A stretch of 64,000 bases of DNA from Stenotrophomonas maltophilia R551-3 (GCF_000020665.1 NC_011071.1:1726501-1790500), one strand, 5' to 3'; shown: positions 9,105-18,310, counted from the stretch's first letter. Program-made: numbers and translations. The notes: generated from the sequence alone by a model not told the origin.

Positions 9105-9504
9105 GTGGCGCCCCTCGCGGCTGCAGGCCGCCGCCCAGTTGGCGGTGCTGCTGGCCGCGCCATGGCTGCTGCGCGCGACGGAGTTGCCGCCGCGCCTGCT
9201 GATGCCGGCCGTGCTGCTGGCCTGGGCCATGGGACTGGCGGAGCTGGCCTGGCGCTTTCGCCGGCCACGCGTTGCCCTGTGCCTGCCAGCGCCGCCCGAC
9301 CCGATGCAGGTTGCCGGTCAGGACATCGAAAGCCCGCAGCTGGTCGTGCGTGGGCCTTGGCTGCTGTTGCTGTGGCGTGAGGATCGGCGCCGCCGGCGCC
9401 TGTTGTTCTGGCCCGATGTGCTCGATCCCGGGCAGCGACGTGAACTGCGACTGGCCGTGGCCGCACGTGCCGTTTCCCGTAGGCCCCGTACGATGGCACC
9501 ATAA
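9055..9504 (+). CDS. YgfX-like membrane protein
   Basis: About 149 residues. After a short leader it begins LEWRPSRLQ, the opening of YgfX (CptA) family proteins, followed by two membrane segments ([12 protein letters not shown] and [17 protein letters not shown]) and a soluble C-terminal part with [18 protein letters not shown]. In E. coli ygfX is co-transcribed with sdhE and has been studied as a toxin of the cytoskeleton. Here the frame overlaps the end of sdhE. The start is uncertain: ATG at 9055 or 9040, both inside sdhE, or a non-ATG start near 9100. The function here is inferred. Confidence 0.6.
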   Translation: MRTRSPSCRRSSPSSLEWRPSRLQAAAQLAVLLAAPWLLRATELPPRLLMPAVLLAWAMGLAELAWRFRRPRVALCLPAPPDPMQVAGQDIESPQLVVRGPWLLLLWREDRRRRRLLFWPDVLDPGQRRELRLAVAARAVSRRPRTMAP

Positions 9505-9527
9505 GCTGAATTGACTGGCGTGCCTGC

Positions 9528-10769
9528 ATGTTCAAACCCCTTCCCGTGGCGATCGGCCTGCGCTACCTGCGCGCCAAGCGCCGCAACGGCTTCATCTCCT
9601 TCATCTCGATGGCATCGATCCTGGGCATCGCGCTCGGCGTCACCGTGCTGATCACCACCCTGGCGGTGATGAGCGGTTTCCAGAAGGAAATCCGCAGTCG
9701 CCTGCTGCAGATGACCGCGCACACCACCATCAGCCGCGACGGCGAGCCGATGCCGGACTGGATGCGCGTGGTCGACGTGGCCCGCAAGGACCCGCGCGTG
9801 GCCGGTGCCGCGCCTTACATCGAGATCCAGTCGATGATCAGCGGCCCGCGCGTGCAGGGCGCGATCATCCAGGGCATCGACCCGGCGCTTGAGCCGAAGG
9901 TGTCGGTGATCGACAAGAAGGTCACCAAGGGCAGCTACGACAGCCTCAAGCCAGGCAGCTTCAACCTGCTGCTGGGCAAGGAACTGGCGATCTGGCTGGG
10001 CGTGGATGTCGGCGATCAGGTGCTGGTGACCTTCGCCGAAGTGCAGGGCACGCCTGCCGGTGCGGTGCCACGGATGAAGCGCTTTACCGTGAGCGGCCTC
10101 TTCGAGGCCGGCTACAACGAGGTCGACCGAGGTGTCGGCTTCGCCAACATGAAGGACCTGGAGCGCGTGCTGCGTTCCGATGGTGCTACCGGCGTGCGGC
10201 TGAAACTGCACGACATGGACCGCTCGCTGGAAGTGGGCGTGGACCTGGCGCAGAACCTCGGTGGTGCGTACCGGGTGAGTGACTGGACCCAGCAGAACGC
10301 CAACCTCTACCACTCGCTGCGCATGGAGAAGGTGGTGATGGGCATCCTGCTGTCGTTGATCATCGCCATGGGCGCGTTCAACCTGGTGTCCTCGCAGGTG
10401 ATGCTGGTCACCGACAAGCAGGCCGACATCGCCATCCTGCGCACGCTAGGCCTGACCCCGGGCGGGGTGATGCAGGTGTTCATGGTGCAGGGTTCGCTGA
10501 TCGGCATCTTCGGCACGCTGGCCGGCTTGATCGGCGGCATCACCCTGACCCTCAATCTGGAACGCATCCTCGGCGCCATCGAGAGCGTGTTCAACGTCAA
10601 GCTGATGCCGGAGGATGTCTACTACATCACCGGCCTGCCGACCGACATGCAGACCGGCGACGTGGTGGCGATCACCGTGGTCGCGCTGCTGATGAGCTTC
10701 CTGGCCACCCTGTATCCCGCCTGGCGGGCAGCACGCACCCAGCCGGCGGAGGCCCTGCGTTATGAATAA
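9528..10769 (+). CDS. lolC: lipoprotein-releasing ABC transporter permease (LolC/E family)
   Basis: Inner-membrane permease (413 aa) of the Lol system, which extracts outer-membrane lipoproteins and passes them to LolA. It begins [30 protein letters not shown], then a large periplasmic domain (about 50-260) and three C-terminal helices, including the FtsX/MacB-type core. Only one such permease gene precedes lolD here, so it may work as a homodimer (LolF-like) rather than as a LolC/LolE heterodimer. It overlaps the lolD start by 8 nt. Confidence 0.85.
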   Translation: MFKPLPVAIGLRYLRAKRRNGFISFISMASILGIALGVTVLITTLAVMSGFQKEIRSRLLQMTAHTTISRDGEPMPDWMRVVDVARKDPRVAGAAPYIEIQSMISGPRVQGAIIQGIDPALEPKVSVIDKKVTKGSYDSLKPGSFNLLLGKELAIWLGVDVGDQVLVTFAEVQGTPAGAVPRMKRFTVSGLFEAGYNEVDRGVGFANMKDLERVLRSDGATGVRLKLHDMDRSLEVGVDLAQNLGGAYRVSDWTQQNANLYHSLRMEKVVMGILLSLIIAMGAFNLVSSQVMLVTDKQADIAILRTLGLTPGGVMQVFMVQGSLIGIFGTLAGLIGGITLTLNLERILGAIESVFNVKLMPEDVYYITGLPTDMQTGDVVAITVVALLMSFLATLYPAWRAARTQPAEALRYE

Positions 10770-11475
10770 GGTCTTCAACCGCGGCGATGAAGTGATCCGC
10801 GCCGAGGCATTGGGCAAAACCTATGCCGAGGGACGCATGCAGACCCCGGTGTTCGATGGCCTGGGCCTGACCGTGACCGCAGGCGAGACGGTGGCGATCA
10901 TCGGTGCCTCCGGCGCCGGCAAGAGCACGCTGCTGCACCTGTTGGGCGGGCTGGATACTCCGACCGCCGGCGAGGTATACGTGACCGGCCAGCGAATGTC
11001 GGCGCTGTCTGATACCGCGCGTGGCCTGCTGCGCAACCAGGCACTGGGCTTCGTCTACCAGTTCCATCACCTGCTGCCGGAGTTCACCGCGTTGGAAAAC
11101 GTAATGATGCCGGTGCTGCTGGCCGGCACCGCGGTGGCCGAAGCGAGCAGCCGTGCAACGACCCTGCTGGAAGCGGTCGGCCTTGGCCATCGTCTGGACC
11201 ACAAGCCGGGCGAACTGTCCGGTGGCGAGCGCCAGCGCGCGGCCGTGGCGCGTGCGCTGGTCAACCATCCGGCCTGCGTGCTCGGCGACGAGCCGACCGG
11301 CAACCTCGATGACCGCACCGCGGCGACGGTGTTCGAGCTGATGCTGGAGCTCAACCGGGCGCGGCATACCAGCCTGGTGCTGGTGACCCACGACCGCAGC
11401 CTGGCGCGGCGCCTGGACCGGGTGCTGGAGCTGCGCGAAGGGCGCCTGCACGCACTGGCCCACGCCGACGTCTGA
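10762..11475 (+). CDS. lolD: lipoprotein-releasing ABC transporter ATPase LolD
   Basis: ATPase of the Lol complex (237 aa). Walker [10 protein letters not shown] is at about residues 48-56, the Q-loop is in [13 protein letters not shown], the signature is LSGGERQR, and Walker B is [11 protein letters not shown]. The LolD-typical [17 protein letters not shown] stretch separates it from other MacB-like ATPases. The ATG at 10762 lies inside the end of the permease gene, so the two are translationally coupled. Confidence 0.93.
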   Translation: MNKVFNRGDEVIRAEALGKTYAEGRMQTPVFDGLGLTVTAGETVAIIGASGAGKSTLLHLLGGLDTPTAGEVYVTGQRMSALSDTARGLLRNQALGFVYQFHHLLPEFTALENVMMPVLLAGTAVAEASSRATTLLEAVGLGHRLDHKPGELSGGERQRAAVARALVNHPACVLGDEPTGNLDDRTAATVFELMLELNRARHTSLVLVTHDRSLARRLDRVLELREGRLHALAHADV

Positions 11476-11493
11476 GGCACTGGGCACGCTTTG

Positions 11494-11555
11494 GTAGAAG
11501 CCGACCTTGGTCGGCTGCTCTTGCAGGGCAAGCGCCAACCAAGGTTGGCGACTAC
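11494..11555. repeat. inverted pair of GTAG (SMAG) palindromes
   Basis: One GTAG element on the plus strand at 11494-11516 (GTAGAAGCCGACC...) and one on the minus strand at 11533-11555. The pair lies 18 nt after lolD and could fold as two adjacent hairpins or one larger structure serving as a transcription end. Confidence 0.75.
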
Positions 11556-11663
11556 CGTGGTCCGGCCAGCAGCCGCCGACCGGCTGCTGAATGGGGCTCC
11601 GGCTGTCGCGCCGGCGTTGTCTGCGCAGGCGCATGATGGCGACAGTTCCCCGAGGAGATCGCC

Positions 11664-12113
11664 ATGAAGACCCCGATCCTGATGGCCGGACTCTGCCTGG
11701 CTCTGGCCGCCTGCGCGACCACCGGCCGGCTCAGCTCTGCCGAGAAACTTGACCTGTACCGTGCCCATGCCGGCGCGGCGCAGAACGACATGCAGTTCTT
11801 CGGCAGCCTCAATGGCTGGACCGAGCTGGGCGACAGCGCGCTGGCAGTGTGGACCCGTCCCAGCGAAGCCTACCTGCTGGAATTGAGAGGTCCCTGCCAG
11901 GACCTGCCGTATGCCACCGCCATCGGCCTGACCAGCCAGATGAACCGTGTTTCGGCGCGTTTTGACAAAGTGCTGGTGCGCGACCCGACGGGCGGCCCGC
12001 GCATGCCGTGCTTCATCGACAGCATCCGCAAACTGGACGTGAAGGCGCTGCGTGCCTCCGAACAGGAGCTGCGCCAGGCGCAGGTGCAGGAGCGCGAGGA
12101 AAGCACGAAATAG
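11664..12113 (+). CDS. small lipoprotein of unknown role (DUF6491-like)
   Basis: Lipoprotein of 149 residues with a signal peptide MKTPILMAGLCLALAAC; the lipobox Cys is at about 17. The mature part contains a W-T-R-P motif, two further cysteines likely to form a disulphide (RGPCQDLPY and MPCFIDSI) and a charged Gln/Glu-rich tail (ASEQELRQAQVQEREE). It resembles the DUF6491 family of xanthomonad lipoproteins, a recollection I cannot check here. Function unknown. It has its own RBS (GAGGAGATC) and no operon partner. Confidence 0.75.
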   Translation: MKTPILMAGLCLALAACATTGRLSSAEKLDLYRAHAGAAQNDMQFFGSLNGWTELGDSALAVWTRPSEAYLLELRGPCQDLPYATAIGLTSQMNRVSARFDKVLVRDPTGGPRMPCFIDSIRKLDVKALRASEQELRQAQVQEREESTK

Positions 12114-12117
12114 CGTG

Positions 12118-12180
12118 ATAGTGCCGGCCGCTGGCCGGCATCGCGCGGATGCCAGGTTGCCGGCCAGCGGCCGGCACTAC
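12118..12180. repeat. inverted pair of GTAG-type palindromes
   Basis: A plus-strand copy with an ATAG head at 12118-12140 and a minus-strand GTAG copy at 12158-12180, both with the stem GCCGGCCGCTGGCCGGC. The pair separates the convergent ends of the lipoprotein gene and yggX. Confidence 0.75.
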
Positions 12181-12187
12181 CTGTGTG

Positions 12188-12457
12188 TCAGGCTTCCGGG
12201 GTGAAGCCGGCCGGCTTTTCCGCGTCCTTCTCGAACAGGAACTTGACCAGTTCGCCTTCAAGGAACGCGCGATGCTCCGGCGTGCGCGGCGACAGGCGGT
12301 TTTCGTTGATCAGCATGGTCTGGTGCGCCAGCCATGCGGCCCAGGCCTGCTTGCCGATGTTGTTGAAGATGCGCTGGCCCAGCTCGCCGGGGTAGGGCAC
12401 GAAGTCCAGGCCCTCGGCATCGCGTTGTTCGTACTGGCAGAAGACGGTTCGGGACAT
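12188..12457 (-). CDS. yggX: YggX, iron trafficking / oxidative damage protection protein
   Basis: YggX family protein (89 aa) thought to limit oxidative damage to Fe-S clusters. It starts [19 protein letters not shown], with the conserved Cys at 7, and contains PGELGQRIF and [20 protein letters not shown], all typical of the family. It follows mutY after 5 nt in the same orientation, the same pairing as in enterobacteria, so the two are likely one operon for oxidative damage defence. Confidence 0.93.
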   Translation of the reverse strand: MSRTVFCQYEQRDAEGLDFVPYPGELGQRIFNNIGKQAWAAWLAHQTMLINENRLSPRTPEHRAFLEGELVKFLFEKDAEKPAGFTPEA

Positions 12458-12462
12458 GGCAT

Positions 12463-13587
12463 TCACTCGTGGTTGCGGGGTTTCTTGGAATTTCGTTTTG
12501 GCGTCTTGATCGTTGCGCCGTCGAGCAGTTTGCGGATCGGTGCCGGCAGGCCCAGCGCGGGCAGTTCGTCGGCGGCCACCCAGCGCAGCGTCGGTTCTTC
12601 CACGCGCAGGCCGTGCACCTGTCGCGACAGTACCTGCAGATGCAGCTTGTAGTGACTGAAGGTGTGCTGCAGCACTGGCAGCTCTTCGGCCTCTTCCAGC
12701 GAGCCGTCGACGTGCAGGTCGAACCAGTCCTGCAGCACGCTGCCGGCCTCGGCCTGTGGCAGCGTCCACAGCTGCGCCCAGATGCCGGTATCCGGCCGCT
12801 TCTGCAGCAGCACGCGCTGCTGGGCGTCGCGCAGCAGCAGCGCAACGGCCTCGCGCTCGGGCAGGGTCTTGCTGGGCTTGGGGGTCGGCAGTTCGGCGCT
12901 GCGGCCTTCGCGCCGTGCCACGCAGTCATCCTGCAGCGGGCAGATCACGCAGGCCGGTTTGGCGCGGCTGCACACCGTCGCGCCCAGATCCATCTGCGCC
13001 TGGGTGTAGTCGGCCATGCGCCCGGCCGGCACCTGCGCCACGTGCGTCTCGGCGATCGCCCACAACTGCTTCTCGATCGCGGGCAGGCCGGGGAAACCCT
13101 CGATGCCGTGGTAGCGGCTGAGCACGCGCTTGACGTTGCCATCGAGGATCGCGAACGGATCGTTCCAGGCCTGGCTGAGGATCGCGCCGGCGGTGCTGCG
13201 GCCGATGCCGGGCAGGGCATGCAATGCATCGAAGTCGCGCGGCAGTTCGCCGTCGTGCAGTTCCACGCACCGTTTGGCTGCGGCATGCAGGTTGCGTGCG
13301 CGGGCGTAGTAGCCGAGCCCGGCCCACTGCGCCATCACCGCGTCGTTGCTGGCGGCGGCAAGGTCGGGCAGGGTCGGGAAGTGCTGCAGGAACCGCTGGA
13401 AATACGGGATGACCGTACTCACCTGGGTCTGCTGCAGCATGATTTCCGACAGCCAGACCCGGTAGGGACTGCGCGGGTGCTGCCAGGGCAGGTCGTGGCG
13501 GCCGTGGTCGTCGAACCAATGCAGCAGGTGGGCGACGAAGCCGTCTTCCTGGGCAGTCTTGGCGCTGGCGTGCGGCTGGCGGGGCAT
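12463..13587 (-). CDS. mutY: adenine DNA glycosylase MutY
   Basis: A/G-specific adenine glycosylase (374 aa), which removes A mispaired with 8-oxoG. Visible are the N-terminal [22 protein letters not shown] block with the catalytic Glu, the helix-hairpin-helix [13 protein letters not shown], the catalytic Asp in [12 protein letters not shown], and the [4Fe-4S] ligands C-x6-C-x2-C-x5-C in [19 protein letters not shown]-terminal NUDIX-like 8-oxoG recognition domain spans about 240-360. The ATG at 13587 gives the family-length N-terminus; the frame continues upstream without good sequence. Confidence 0.95.
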   Translation of the reverse strand: MPRQPHASAKTAQEDGFVAHLLHWFDDHGRHDLPWQHPRSPYRVWLSEIMLQQTQVSTVIPYFQRFLQHFPTLPDLAAASNDAVMAQWAGLGYYARARNLHAAAKRCVELHDGELPRDFDALHALPGIGRSTAGAILSQAWNDPFAILDGNVKRVLSRYHGIEGFPGLPAIEKQLWAIAETHVAQVPAGRMADYTQAQMDLGATVCSRAKPACVICPLQDDCVARREGRSAELPTPKPSKTLPEREAVALLLRDAQQRVLLQKRPDTGIWAQLWTLPQAEAGSVLQDWFDLHVDGSLEEAEELPVLQHTFSHYKLHLQVLSRQVHGLRVEEPTLRWVAADELPALGLPAPIRKLLDGATIKTPKRNSKKPRNHE

Positions 13588-13606
13588 CGGTGTTCCGGAG
13601 GTGGGC

Positions 13607-13660
13607 AGCCACCCATGGGGTGGCTCTACCGGTTTCAGTAGAGCCACGCGACGCGTGGCT
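13607..13660. repeat. inverted pair of GTAG (SMAG) palindromes
   Basis: A minus-strand GTAG element at 13607-13629 and a plus-strand one at 13638-13660, in the short gap between ftsY and mutY (both minus). The stems are GCCAC/GTGGC types. They probably separate the two transcripts. Confidence 0.75.
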
Positions 13661-13670
13661 GCACGGTGTA

Positions 13671-14996
13671 TCAGGCGCCCAGCGCCTCAGGCAGCAGGGC
13701 GTCGACGAAGGCTTCCGGATCGAACACGCGCAGGTCTTCCGGGCGCTCGCCGATGCCGGCGAAACGGATCGGAATGCCGAACTCGCGGGCTAGCGCGAAC
13801 ACCACGCCGCCCTTGGCGGTGCCGTCCAGCTTGGTCACCACCAGGCCGGTCACGTTCACGGCGGCGTTGAACTGGCGCAGCTGCGACAGCGCGTTCTGGC
13901 CAGTGGTGCCGTCGATCACCATCAGCACTTCGTGCGGTGCAGTGGGGTCGATCTTGCCGAGCACGCGGCGGATCTTGCCCAGCTCGTTCATCAGGCCGGA
14001 CTGGGTATGCAGGCGGCCGGCGGTATCGGCGATCAGTACCGAGGTGCCGCGAGCCTTGCCGGCCTGTAGCGCGTCGAATGCCACTGAAGCGGCATCAGCG
14101 TTCTGACCCTGCGCGACCACGGCCACGCCGTTGCGCTCGCCCCAGGCCTGCAGCTGGGCCACGGCAGCGGCGCGGAAGGTGTCACCGGCGGCCAGCATCA
14201 GGCTGTGGCCTTCGTCCTTGAAGCGCTTGGCCAGCTTGCCGATGGTGGTGGTCTTGCCGACGCCGTTGACGCCGACGGTCAGCACCACGAAGGGCTTGGC
14301 GGTGCGGTCGATCACCAGCGGCTTGGCCACCGGCTGCAGGATCGCGATCAGTTCGGCACGCAGCGCGGCAAGCAAAGCGTTGGCATCGACGAATTCACGC
14401 GCCTTCATGCGCTTGCGCAGGCCCTCCACCAGGTCGGTGGTGGCACCAACGCCGACATCGGCAGTGATCAGTGCGGTTTCCAGCTCGTCCAGCAGGTCGT
14501 CGTCGAGCTTGGGATTGCGCGAGAACAGGCCGCCGAAGCTGCGCGCGATGACGCTGTTGCGCAGGCGCTCCCGCCAGCCGGGCTTGCCAGCCGTGGCCGG
14601 CACGGCGTCGACGGAGGCTGCCGCAGGCAGATCGTCGGTGATCGGTGCCGGGGTGGGCTCAGGCAGCGGTGAGGGTACCGGTTCGATGGCCGGGGTCGCG
14701 ACGGGGGCGACGTCGATCTGCGTAATCGGGCTCGGAGCGGTGGGAGCCGGGACTGCCGGGACCACCGGCGCTGTAGCCACCGGGGAGGGCTCGATCGTTA
14801 CCGGTGCGACCGCTGCCGGGGGCGGCTCGACGGGGGCGGGTGCGGTTGGCGCAGCTACCGGCGCCGGTTCCTTGTCCTCGGCGGGCGCGGCCGACGGGAA
14901 CGCCGCCGCCAGCTCTTCAGCCGAGTAGTGCTGGGTCTTGGGAGCCTCCGTTGCGGGGGCATCCTGGGGCTTCTTGCGGCGGAAAAAACTGAGCAT
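13671..14996 (-). CDS. ftsY: signal recognition particle receptor FtsY
   Basis: SRP receptor GTPase (441 aa), which docks ribosome-SRP complexes at the membrane. The N-terminal basic start (MLSFFRRKKP) is followed by a long Pro/Ala/Val/Glu-rich linker (about 20-135), the usual variable A domain. The NG domain follows, with the P-loop GVNGVGKTTTIGKLA, DTAGR and TKLDGTAKGG. ATG at 14996 is used; a TTG two codons upstream is less likely. Confidence 0.94.
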   Translation of the reverse strand: MLSFFRRKKPQDAPATEAPKTQHYSAEELAAAFPSAAPAEDKEPAPVAAPTAPAPVEPPPAAVAPVTIEPSPVATAPVVPAVPAPTAPSPITQIDVAPVATPAIEPVPSPLPEPTPAPITDDLPAAASVDAVPATAGKPGWRERLRNSVIARSFGGLFSRNPKLDDDLLDELETALITADVGVGATTDLVEGLRKRMKAREFVDANALLAALRAELIAILQPVAKPLVIDRTAKPFVVLTVGVNGVGKTTTIGKLAKRFKDEGHSLMLAAGDTFRAAAVAQLQAWGERNGVAVVAQGQNADAASVAFDALQAGKARGTSVLIADTAGRLHTQSGLMNELGKIRRVLGKIDPTAPHEVLMVIDGTTGQNALSQLRQFNAAVNVTGLVVTKLDGTAKGGVVFALAREFGIPIRFAGIGERPEDLRVFDPEAFVDALLPEALGA

Positions 14997-15125
14997 TGGC
15001 AAAAGGCGCTGAAATCAGAGGGATATGCTACCACTCGGGCCTGTCGGGCCGATGTGGACTCAAGGTCGCGGCCCGTCGGCCGTTAACCGGTCCGGAGGGC
15101 TGCGCAGGGCGGCCCGGAGACCGCC

Positions 15126-15425
15126 ATGAACAACGTGATGGGAATCGCCCTCAGCGGGATGCGCGTGGCCCAGCAGGGCGTGCAGGTAGCCGCGCACAAC
15201 GTGGCCAACCTGGCGACCCCGGATGCCCAGCGCCTGCAGCTGCAGCGCGGTGCTGCGGAGCAGGGCGGGGTGCAGGCCGCGGTGGTCCCTGCCGACGCCG
15301 ATCCTGGTGCGCCATTGGGGGATCTTCTGGCGGCAAAGGCCGAGGTGGTGGCCTTCGCTGCCAATGCCGCGGTGATCCGCCGCCAGGACCAGATGCTGGG
15401 CTCGCTGCTGGATCGGGACGCCTGA
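15126..15425 (+). CDS. small flagellar rod-like protein (FlgC/FlgB N-terminal type)
   Basis: A 99-residue protein. Its first 35 residues (ALSGMRVAQQGVQVAAHNVANLAT) match the N-terminal signature of axial flagellar proteins (A-SGM-A-Q---A-NVAN--T), which assemble in rod, hook and filament. The rest, ending in AANAAVIRRQDQMLGSLLD, resembles the C-terminal coiled helix of FlgC. The central domain is missing, so it is much shorter than FlgC (about 135 aa). It stands alone, far from a flagellar operon, and its role is unclear. Confidence 0.65.
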   Translation: MNNVMGIALSGMRVAQQGVQVAAHNVANLATPDAQRLQLQRGAAEQGGVQAAVVPADADPGAPLGDLLAAKAEVVAFAANAAVIRRQDQMLGSLLDRDA

Positions 15426-15462
15426 GCAACACCGCTTTGGCAGGTGCCAACCGCCGCCCCTG

Positions 15463-15735
15463 GTGGGTGCCAACCTTGGTCGGCACGCTTCGACCCAGCC
15501 TGGTAGGTGCCAACCTTGGTCGGCACGCTCGACCCGCCCTGGTAGGTGCCAACCTTGGTTGGCACGCTTTTTGGGGCGCCAACCAAGGTTGGCCTCTACC
15601 AGGGCAGCAGTGCCAACCAAGGTTGGCCTCTACCAGGGCAGCAGTGCCAACCAAGGTTGGCCTCTACCAGGGCAGCAGTGCCAACCAAGGTTGGCATCTA
15701 CCAGGGCAGCAGTGCCAACCAAGGTTGGCATCTAC
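15463..15735. repeat. dense GTAG (SMAG) palindrome array with a 34-bp tandem period
   Basis: Three plus-strand elements start at 15463 (GTGG head), 15503 and 15542 (GTAG), all with the core GTGCCAACCTTGGT. They are followed by five minus-strand elements whose GCCAACCAAGGTTGGC cores begin at 15578, 15612, 15646, 15680 and 15714, an exact 34-bp period. Linkers (ACCAGGGCAGCA) are near identical. The arrangement is a large imperfect inverted repeat. A further headless GCGCCGGGCCATGCCCGGCG palindrome follows at 15744-15763. The array lies between the rod-like gene and the 3' end of htpG. Confidence 0.9.
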
Positions 15736-15775
15736 CAGAGCAGCGCCGGGCCATGCCCGGCGACCACCGCTTCGA

Positions 15776-17668
15776 TCAGGCCGACAATTCCAGCAGCAGC
15801 TTGTTCAGGCGTGCCACGTAGGCACCCGGGTCCTTCAGGCTGTCGCCGGCGGCCAGCGCGGCCTGGTCGAACAGCACCCGGCCCAGGTCGTCGAAACGTG
15901 CGCCATCGGCTTCCGCATCCAGCTTCGCGATCAACGGGTGGCCCGGATTGATCTCCAGCACCGGCTTGCTGTCCGGCACCTTTTGCCCGCTGGCTTCCAG
16001 GATCTGGCGCATCTGCAGGCCCAGGTCCTGCTCGCCGATGGCCAGCACCGCCGGCGAATCGGTCAGGCGGTGCGAGACGCGCACTTCGGCCACGTCATCG
16101 CCCAGCACGCTCTTCAAGCGCTCGACCAGGCCCTGCTTGTCCTTGGCTGCCGCTTCCTGCTCCTGTTTGTCGGCTTCGCTTTCCAGCGCACCCAGGTCGA
16201 GGTCACCACGCGCGATATCGACGAAGCCCTTGCCATCGAAATCGGTCAGGTAGCCCATCAGCCACTCGTCGATGCGGTCGGTCAGCAGCAGCACTTCCAC
16301 GCCCTTCTTGCGGAACACTTCCAGGTGCGGGCTGTTGCGTACCTGGCTGTAGCTCTCGCCGGTCAGGTAGTAGATCTTGTCCTGGCCTTCGGCCATGCGG
16401 CCGATGTAGTCGGCCAGCGACACGCTCTGTGCATCGCCGTCGCCACGGGTGGAGGCAAAGCGCAGCAGGCCAGCGACCTTCTCGCGGTTGTTGTAGTCCT
16501 CGGCGGGGCCTTCCTTCAGCACCTGGCCGAATTCCTTCCAGAACGTGGCGTACTGCTCAGGCTTGTCGTTGGCCAGCTTCTCCAGCATGTCCAGCGAGCG
16601 CTTGGTCAGCGCGGCCTTCATCGAATCGATGACCGGGCCGGACTGCAGGATCTCGCGCGAAACGTTCAGCGACAGATCATTGGAATCAACCACGCCCTTG
16701 ATGAAGCGCAGGTACAGCGGCAGGAACTGCTCGGCCTGGTCCATCACGAACACGCGCTGCACATACAGCTTCAGGCCCTTGGGCGCGTCGCGGTGGTACA
16801 GGTCGAAGGGCGCGCGACCGGGCACGTACAGCAGCGAGGTGTACTCGAGCTTGCCTTCGACCTTGTTGTGGCTCCACGCCAGCGGGTCGCTGTGGTCGTG
16901 CGCCACGTGCTTGTAGAACTCCGTGTACTCGGCGTCGCTGATTTCAGTACGCGGACGGGTCCACAGCGCGCTGGCGCGGTTGACGGTCTCCCACTCGACG
17001 GCCGCGCCTTCTTCGGCGTCTTCCTTCGGCATCTGGATCGGCAGGCCGATATGGTCCGAGTACTTCTTGAGGATGCTGCGCAGGCGCCAACCGTCGGCGA
17101 AGTCATGCTCGCCATCCTTCAGGTGCAGCATGATCTGGGTGCCGCGCTCGGCCTTGTCGACGGTGGCGACGTCGAAATCGCCTTCGCCACGCGAGGTCCA
17201 GCGCACACCTTCGCCTGCAGCCAGGCCGGCACGGCGCGAGGTGACTTCCACTTTGTCGGCGACGATGAAAGCGCTGTAGAAGCCGACGCCGAACTGGCCG
17301 ATCAGCTGCGAATCCTTCTTCTGGTCGCCGGACAGCTGGCGCAGGAAGTCGCCGGTGCCGGACTTTGCAATCGTGCCCAGGTGGGCAATCGCTTCGGCGC
17401 GGCTCATGCCGATGCCGTTGTCTTCGATGGTGATGGTGTGGGCGGCGGGGTCGAAGCTGACGCGCACGCGCAGTTCGCTGTCGCCTTCCAGCAGGGCGGG
17501 CTGGGTCAGGGCCTCGAAGCGCAGCTTGTCGGCGGCATCGGCGGCGTTGGAGACCAGCTCGCGCAGGAAGATCTCCTTGTTGGAGTACAGCGAGTGGATC
17601 ATCAGCTGCAGCAGCTGCTTGACTTCGGTCTGGAAGCCAAGGGTTTCGGTCTGGGTGGTCTCGGTCAT
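15776..17668 (-). CDS. htpG: molecular chaperone HtpG (Hsp90)
   Basis: Bacterial Hsp90 (630 aa), an ATP-dependent cytoplasmic chaperone. The N-terminal GHKL ATPase domain shows [22 protein letters not shown] sequence ([18 protein letters not shown]), DNGIGM and [11 protein letters not shown]; middle and dimerisation domains follow. It starts with ATG at 17668 after GGAGCC. A possible sigma-32 promoter lies about 50-80 nt upstream. Confidence 0.96.
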   Translation of the reverse strand: MTETTQTETLGFQTEVKQLLQLMIHSLYSNKEIFLRELVSNAADAADKLRFEALTQPALLEGDSELRVRVSFDPAAHTITIEDNGIGMSRAEAIAHLGTIAKSGTGDFLRQLSGDQKKDSQLIGQFGVGFYSAFIVADKVEVTSRRAGLAAGEGVRWTSRGEGDFDVATVDKAERGTQIMLHLKDGEHDFADGWRLRSILKKYSDHIGLPIQMPKEDAEEGAAVEWETVNRASALWTRPRTEISDAEYTEFYKHVAHDHSDPLAWSHNKVEGKLEYTSLLYVPGRAPFDLYHRDAPKGLKLYVQRVFVMDQAEQFLPLYLRFIKGVVDSNDLSLNVSREILQSGPVIDSMKAALTKRSLDMLEKLANDKPEQYATFWKEFGQVLKEGPAEDYNNREKVAGLLRFASTRGDGDAQSVSLADYIGRMAEGQDKIYYLTGESYSQVRNSPHLEVFRKKGVEVLLLTDRIDEWLMGYLTDFDGKGFVDIARGDLDLGALESEADKQEQEAAAKDKQGLVERLKSVLGDDVAEVRVSHRLTDSPAVLAIGEQDLGLQMRQILEASGQKVPDSKPVLEINPGHPLIAKLDAEADGARFDDLGRVLFDQAALAAGDSLKDPGAYVARLNKLLLELSA

Positions 17669-17719
17669 CGATAAGGCTCCGTGTGCAATGCCGCGCCAGC
17701 GCGTGCGGCCTCGCCAAGG

Positions 17720-17749
17720 GGTATGGCTGATTGTCCCGAAATCAAGGGG
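17720..17749 (-). promoter_or_regulatory. candidate heat-shock (sigma-32) promoter of htpG
   Basis: On the minus strand CCCCTTGAT is followed, after about 13-14 nt, by CCATACC. This resembles the sigma-32 pattern CTTGAA-N13/15-CCCCATnT, with the -10 element lacking part of the C run. It lies 52-81 nt before the htpG start. The assignment rests on the gene's known heat-shock control and this partial match. Confidence 0.4.
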
Positions 17750-17753
17750 TTGG

Positions 17754-17927
17754 TCGGCCGGGCTGCGCCCGGCACCCGCTCAGTGCAACTGCAACTGCCA
17801 GAGCCAGAGCGGCATTCCGTGGGATGGCGGGGCACTGTGGGTTCGCGGGGACGGCGCAAGTACGTCCATGTAGCCTTGGTCGCCGCATCCATGCGGCTCA
17901 CACCCCGCGAACCCACAGTGCCCCGCC
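17754..17927 (-). repeat. composite structured repeat, copy 1 (25-bp stem, 52-nt conserved loop)
   Basis: Arms 17826-17850 and 17903-17927 are perfectly complementary over 25 bp and enclose a 52-nt loop. Read on the minus strand, the loop contains GTGAGCCGCATGGATGCGGC, itself a hairpin (GCCGCAT/ATGCGGC), and ACATGGACGTACTTGC. Beyond the stem (lower coordinates) come ATCCCACGGAATGCC and a GGTGCCGGGCGCAGCCCGGC hairpin, reaching 17754. Copy 2 at 18078-18258 lies in the opposite orientation with the same architecture. Confidence 0.85.
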
Positions 17928-17951
17928 TCTGACAGGTTCACGCGGCTGTTG

Positions 17952-17974
17952 GTAGGTGTCGACCTTGGTCGACA
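17952..17974 (+). repeat. GTAG (SMAG) palindrome
   Basis: Single 23-bp element GTAGGTGTCGACCTTGGTC plus GACA with a TGTCGACC/GGTCGACA stem, lying between the two composite repeats. Confidence 0.8.
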
Positions 17975-18000
17975 CATCTGTCAGATATCGATACATCCAA

Positions 18001-18043
18001 TGGGGTCAGATCCGTTTTTCGCAGGAAAACGGATCTGACTCCA
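18001..18043. repeat. GGGGTCAGA-type hairpin, copy 1
   Basis: Arms 18001-18018 (TGGGGTCAGATCCGTTTT) and 18026-18043 (AAAACGGATCTGACTCCA) pair over 18 bp with one G-U, around a 7-nt loop. A second hairpin sharing the GGGGTCAGA / TCTGACCCC ends but with a different inner stem is at 23615-23653, so this is a dispersed repeat family distinct from the GTAG elements. Confidence 0.75.
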
Positions 18044-18077
18044 AGAGAGTTCCGACAGATCGCAGAAAACTGTCGAA

Positions 18078-18258
18078 GGCGGGGTGGGTCCGGTTGAGGG
18101 GGCGTGAGCCGCATGGATGCGGCGACCGAGCTTACATGGACGTACTTGCAGCGTCCCCCTCGACCGGACCCACCCCGCCATCCCAAGGAATGCCCGCTGT
18201 TGCTGTTGCTTCGGCCGTTGCTGTGGCTTCTGCGGGTGCCGGGCGCCGCCCGGCCGAA
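18078..18258 (+). repeat. composite structured repeat, copy 2
   Basis: Arms 18078-18102 and 18155-18179 pair over 25 bp with one G-U. The 52-nt loop at 18103-18154 matches copy 1 at about 46 of 52 positions. The outer stem end (GGCGGGG) and the inner GGGG are shared, but the middle of the stem differs from copy 1 while pairing is kept. It is followed by ATCCCAAGGAATGCC, a GCTGTTGCTGTTGC stretch and GGTGCCGGGCGCCGCCCGGC. A TACAAT at 18260-18265, just after the repeat, could be the -10 box of rsmD. Confidence 0.85.
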
Positions 18259-18310
18259 CTACAATCCCGCTCATGCTGAAATTCTCGAATACCTCCCGCC
18301 GGGGGCGCCG

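Noticed and set aside
15578..15735. CRISPR-like array with regular 34-bp spacing
   Set aside because: The whole unit repeats, including the linker, with no unique spacers; units are GTAG palindromes and no cas genes are present.
17669..18310. Small proteins encoded inside the repeat pair
   Set aside because: Open frames there run through the stems and loops and have stops or no RBS; the structural covariation favours a non-coding role.
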